Positions 29,601 through 32,490 of a DNA stretch of 32,490 bases are shown here, one piece after another. The stretch is from Pedobacter suwonensis (GTDB lineage Bacteria; Bacteroidota; Bacteroidia; Sphingobacteriales; Sphingobacteriaceae). The position numbers and the translations under genes are program-made. How positions within the stretch are numbered: the stretch's first letter is position 1; the number at the start of each line of letters is the position of its first letter. The stretch covers positions 1 through 32,490 of the forward strand of contig NZ_FOJM01000026.1 in NCBI RefSeq assembly GCF_900111825.1, read 5' to 3'. The notes under the pieces were generated by a model. It did not search any database. It saw nothing but the letters and a program-made list of their open reading frames with translations, and had not been told where the DNA came from.

Positions 29601-32490
29601 TTTTTCAATGCTGAAAAGGCTTTGCGCGCGGATGATGAAATTGACTTTGCCTCTTACCACCATCTGCTGTATTTAGCTAAAGCGTTTGGTAAGCTGACAC
29701 GGGTACCTGAAATATTCTTAAACTATCTGACTATAGATAACTACGATGTTTATGGCTCAGAACAGTTAACAATGCGTGCATCTTATCTAGCCAGCACATT
29801 AAAAGTGATATCTCAGGAATATTTTTATGTAAAATCTAAAAATATTGATGTTGCTGCTGCCGAACTTTCTGACCTTTCCAAACTTTATAAAAAAATAGGA
29901 GAAGAAACGCTGGTCGACTCCAATGAGACCATTGTTGCCTGGAGAAATAATGTAAGATGGATTCCTGCTTTCGAGCGATTGAATCAAAATGAGCTGGTTC
30001 AGGATGCAAAACTCGAAATTCATGAGAATTCGGTTTACCTTATTACGGGTGGGCTTGGCAATGTTGGCTTTATTTTAGCAAAATATCTTTGCAGAAAAGG
30101 CGCCCGGGTGGCCATTATCGGGAGAACAGAAATCAGTTCTGATATGAATAGTGCAGACCGGGAAAAACTGCATCGACTTAATGCACTTAAAGAAATTAAG
30201 CCTGATGTTTGTTATGTTTCCGCTAATGTTACAGATGAAAAATTGCTGAGTGAAGCTGTCGTGCAGATTGAGCAGGAGCTGGGAAAAATAGCAGGTGTGT
30301 TTCATCTTTCAGCAGCAGGTTTTTCACATCACGAAGATCATTTAATTAAGGAATTAAGCATAGTTGGTTGTACAGAACAATTTAATGCAAAATTAAAAGG
30401 CGCTGAAAATATACGCCAGGTCTTTAAACATCACCACATCGATTTCGTTGTTTTATTCTCCTCTATTTCATCTGTTTTGGGTGGCGTGGGTTATTTTGCA
30501 TATGCTGCTGCCAATGCCTGTTTAGACAGGCTAGCTGAAATAAATAATAACCTCGATGCTGTGCGCTGGGTTTCTGTTAACTGGGATGCATGGAATACGG
30601 GAAATGCCGGAGAAACTAATCTGGCCATTACTGAAAATGATGCTAATGAAGTATTTTCTCAAATGGGCTTATTATTTGGAGATAGCCGTCTTATTGTTTC
30701 GGTACACGATCTGGATGAGAGAATTGATCGTTGGGTTGCGAAAAAACAAGACGCGCCTGATTTAAATATTAAAATGCCTGAACTGGAAAGGCCACAGCTT
30801 TCAGGCAATATTGAGCTTCCTGAGGGGCAAACAGAGGTTGAACTGGCTGTAATCTGGAAAAGCCTTTTTGGATATGAAACCATTGGTGTTAACGATGATT
30901 TTTTTGAACTTGGCGGAGACTCACTTAAAGCCCTGGGTCTGCTAAATTCAATCAGGAGGAAATTTGAAAAAGAAATTTCGCTGGCAGATTTTTTCAACAG
31001 TCCCTCTATTCGTGGCGTGGCATCTTTAATTTCTTTATCGGAAGAAATAAATACTGTTGAAATTAAGAAGGCTGCAGAGCAGGATAAGTATAAACTCTCT
31101 TCAGCACAGCAAAGATTATATTTCTTATACGAACTTGATAAAAGTTTACTGGCTTATAATATGCCGCAGGTAGTTAGAATCAGCGGTGGACTGGACAGAG
31201 AAAGATTCAGTGATACTTTCAGGAAACTTATCTCCCGTCATGAAAGCCTTCGTACGAGTTTTATGCTCAGTGATGGAGAAGCTTACCAAATAATTGGTGA
31301 TGGCAATGACTTCCGTATTGAAACGTATACATCTTCAGTTGCTGAACTGAAAGAAGTGATTCATCAGTTTATCCGTCCATTCGAATTGGATAAGGGTCCG
31401 TTGATTAGGGTTGGAATAATTTCGATCGCTGCAGAAGAAGATATGTTGCTGCTAGATATGCACCATATTATAACTGATGGAATTTCTCAGACAATTTTGA
31501 TCCGTGATTTTATGCAGCTGTATGAAGGAGAAGAATTACAGCCCCTGAAATTACAGTACAAAGATTATTCAGCGTGGCAGCAAAGTGAAGAGGAACAGTT
31601 GCGAATCGGCAAACAAAAAGAATTCTGGCTTAAGGAATATGAGGTCTTGCCTGATATTCTCGAATTGCCGGCTGATTATCCCCGTCCTAAAAAACGAAGT
31701 TACCAGGGGGGAATTTACAAATTTGAACTTGATGAAAAGCAGACTGCTGCTTTGCGGCATCTTGGCGAGCAGGAAAAATCTACATTATTTATGATTTTGC
31801 TTTCCGTATATAATATTTTGCTCAGTCGCATCGGTAATCGGGAAGATATTGTAGTTGGAAGCCCTTTATCAGGACGCAGTCACCCGGAAATTGAGGGTAT
31901 TATGGGGATGTTTATCAATACACTTGCGTTGCGGAACTATCCTGAGGGTGACCTGAATTTTCGTGATTTTTTAAAGAAAGTGCGCTCAAGTACGCTTTCC
32001 TCTTTTGATAACCAGGAATTTCAATATGAAGACCTGATAGATGAGTTAAAACTTTCTCGTGATATGGGGCGAAACCCATTATTTGAGACCGTTTTTTCCT
32101 ATGAAAATTTTGAGACTGAAACACTCGGAATTTCTGAGCTGAAACTTGATGCTTACGATCATGGATTGGAAAGTGCTAAATTCGATTTATCCTTATCTGC
32201 TGTTGAAACCCCTGAACGTTTATATCTCGGGTTTAGCTATTCTACTGATCTCTTCACTGCATCAACGATTCAACGTTTTGCAGATTATCTGCTTCGGATT
32301 ATAAATGCTGTAATCGTAAATCAGGATATTCGCCTTGCTGATATAGATATTTTATCTGAAGAAGAGAAATACCAGCTTTTAAATCAGTTTAATCGTTCCA
32401 CAGTTAGTTATCCCTTATCGGCTAGTGTTACAGGTTGTTTTGAGGAGCAGGTTAATTTGTGTCCGGATCGTATTGCATTGGTTGACAATG
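26604..32490 (+). CDS. Hybrid PKS-NRPS: KS-AT-KR-ACP-C-(A...), 3' truncated (modules 8 and 9)
   Basis: The frame from ATG 26604 stays open for 1962 codons to the window edge. KS: Cys184 in TACSTS, His320 in ETHGTGT, His358 in NIGHLD. AT: Ser624 in GHSIGEY with HAFH 720-723, so malonyl-CoA. KR: TGGLGNVG at 1148-1155, Ser1286/1287, Tyr1300 and Asn1304. ACP: GGDS with Ser1440. C: HHIITDG at 1620-1626, closely related to C4 and C5. The last residues (FEEQV, CPDRIAL) are the opening of another A domain. As in the preceding protein there is no DH or ER, so a second beta-hydroxyl is expected, built on the Asn-like residue of module 7. The N-terminus (TGLEIAVIG) matches that of the other KS protein (NGLEIAIIG), so both should accept chains from an upstream PCP in similar fashion. 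The substrate of module 9 and the release domain lie beyond the window. Confidence 0.93.
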   Translation, partial: MGLDAYTNFTGLEIAVIGMACKFPDAENINTYWENIRNGRESVRFYTSEEVMDSGVKSETLNDPNYIKSNGCEITDRFGFDAEFFNYTADEAILLDPQIRLMHECVYNALTDAGYAPANFKGNIGLFAGCSANPLWEVLCNISGISSEVGSWSANHFMNKDFGPTLVSYKLGLKGPAINVDTACSTSMVAVHMALKSILLGESDMAIAGGTSVNVNNTLGYLYKEGYISSPDGHCRTFDEHANGTIGGEGSGMVVLKLLSKAIEDKDHIYAVIKGSAVNNDGNRKGSFTAPSVQGQVEAIKNALKSSAVESESIGFVETHGTGTNLGDQIEIEALKKAFNTGKKNYCYLGATKTNIGHLDAAAGIAGLIKTILVLKHKVIPPVVNFQTENPKLGIAASPFIITNKQKEWLSEQPRRAGVSSFGIGGTNVHMILEEHSSNRMNTKVHEEDKIFILSAKNKHALELMKQNLQEHIETDSKLDLSALVHTLQAGREHFPFRLSTVFRSREELLETFKLNSFKAGVAVSKNKKILFAFPGQGMQYANMGKELYEKEPIFSTVLDECFNILKTITGTDFRTILYPDHEAHNEKINETVNSQPILFSFQYALAKLMIAWGIQPDAFIGHSIGEYVAACLSGVMTLGDALRLVAKRAEFMQAMKPGKMLAVNLNWKEMVKFTSPSISFASINSPSHCVLSGSTEEIIKLQHTLTELNINASILKTSHAFHSFMMREAAEMLENEMESVVFNSPQIPFISNVTGDWIRTEDCQAATYWAKQLKNPVQLEKGISKILETKEVIILELGPGNSLGSFIEKNSEFKDSHHIHGIIRHVNNHTVSDLRYLLNKLSNIWLSGVEINWSSFYKGQEKISLPGYHFLHKEFKIDPQILDDLLSGRKLNGAAQKNEIEKWFYIPSWKKSVTRYKQRTPEGKWLIIGSNDQIIQDFITHANLPADKAYSLLPGLSDQVTLDNNNGFKINAANPAHYIEFAAHFNKLSEPLTIVDLSFFNAEKALRADDEIDFASYHHLLYLAKAFGKLTRVPEIFLNYLTIDNYDVYGSEQLTMRASYLASTLKVISQEYFYVKSKNIDVAAAELSDLSKLYKKIGEETLVDSNETIVAWRNNVRWIPAFERLNQNELVQDAKLEIHENSVYLITGGLGNVGFILAKYLCRKGARVAIIGRTEISSDMNSADREKLHRLNALKEIKPDVCYVSANVTDEKLLSEAVVQIEQELGKIAGVFHLSAAGFSHHEDHLIKELSIVGCTEQFNAKLKGAENIRQVFKHHHIDFVVLFSSISSVLGGVGYFAYAAANACLDRLAEINNNLDAVRWVSVNWDAWNTGNAGETNLAITENDANEVFSQMGLLFGDSRLIVSVHDLDERIDRWVAKKQDAPDLNIKMPELERPQLSGNIELPEGQTEVELAVIWKSLFGYETIGVNDDFFELGGDSLKALGLLNSIRRKFEKEISLADFFNSPSIRGVASLISLSEEINTVEIKKAAEQDKYKLSSAQQRLYFLYELDKSLLAYNMPQVVRISGGLDRERFSDTFRKLISRHESLRTSFMLSDGEAYQIIGDGNDFRIETYTSSVAELKEVIHQFIRPFELDKGPLIRVGIISIAAEEDMLLLDMHHIITDGISQTILIRDFMQLYEGEELQPLKLQYKDYSAWQQSEEEQLRIGKQKEFWLKEYEVLPDILELPADYPRPKKRSYQGGIYKFELDEKQTAALRHLGEQEKSTLFMILLSVYNILLSRIGNREDIVVGSPLSGRSHPEIEGIMGMFINTLALRNYPEGDLNFRDFLKKVRSSTLSSFDNQEFQYEDLIDELKLSRDMGRNPLFETVFSYENFETETLGISELKLDAYDHGLESAKFDLSLSAVETPERLYLGFSYSTDLFTASTIQRFADYLLRIINAVIVNQDIRLADIDILSEEEKYQLLNQFNRSTVSYPLSASVTGCFEEQVNLCPDRIALVDN

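Noticed and set aside
30659..30997. 112-codon antisense frame over the KR/ACP region, and a similar 105-codon one at 17457-17774.
   Set aside because: Both lie fully opposite well-supported domains, have no recognisable motifs, and look like low-complexity shadows of the coding strand.

Overview
The window is an internal piece of a large hybrid non-ribosomal peptide synthetase / polyketide synthase (NRPS-PKS) biosynthetic cluster. All seven full-size genes lie on the + strand with gaps of about 50-130 bases, so they look like one operon. Both ends cut through assembly-line genes. The moderately AT-rich sequence, A/T-rich leaders without Shine-Dalgarno sites, and the protein style suggest a Bacteroidota bacterium of the Pedobacter / Mucilaginibacter / Chitinophaga kind. 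That assignment is inference.

Layout: (1) 3-3008, NRPS A-PCP-C, left end missing; (2) 3090-4718, CmlA-like metallo-beta-lactamase-fold diiron hydroxylase; (3) 4767-6623, glutamine-dependent asparagine synthetase; (4) 6705-9866, NRPS A-PCP-C; (5) 9994-18810, NRPS half-C-A-PCP-C-A-PCP-C-A-PCP, preceded by a 21-codon reading frame that ends one base before its ATG; (6) 18900-26552, PKS-NRPS KS-AT-KR-ACP-C-A-PCP; (7) 26604-window end, PKS-NRPS KS-AT-KR-ACP-C with the next A domain just starting. No gap reaches 300 bases. I see no RNA genes, mobile elements or CRISPR arrays.

How the genes work together: read collinearly, the line has nine modules in view. M1 has a glycine code (DILQLGLIWK). M2 is unassigned (DARHLSFLIK). 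M3 is Asn (DLTKIGEVGK) and M4 is Val (DAFWLGGTFK). M5 is unassigned (DSWDIGLIGK). M6 is malonyl extension plus ketoreduction, and M7 is Asn-like (DFTKIGEVAK). M8 is a second malonyl extension plus ketoreduction, and M9 runs off the window. Codes were extracted by eye by aligning to GrsA PheA. Because neither PKS module has a DH or ER domain, each should turn the preceding amino acid into a gamma-amino-beta-hydroxy (statine-like) unit, one from the M5 residue and one from the M7 Asn-like residue. The asparagine synthetase fits a dedicated Asn supply, and the CmlA-like enzyme could hydroxylate a carrier-bound residue, possibly Asn. I do not recognise a known product with this order, and the start, end and release step lie outside the window.

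Notable oddities: the NRPS proteins are split between C and A, so C domains sit at protein C-termini. One downstream protein begins with only the C-terminal lobe of a condensation domain. Two A domains have altered A8 motifs.
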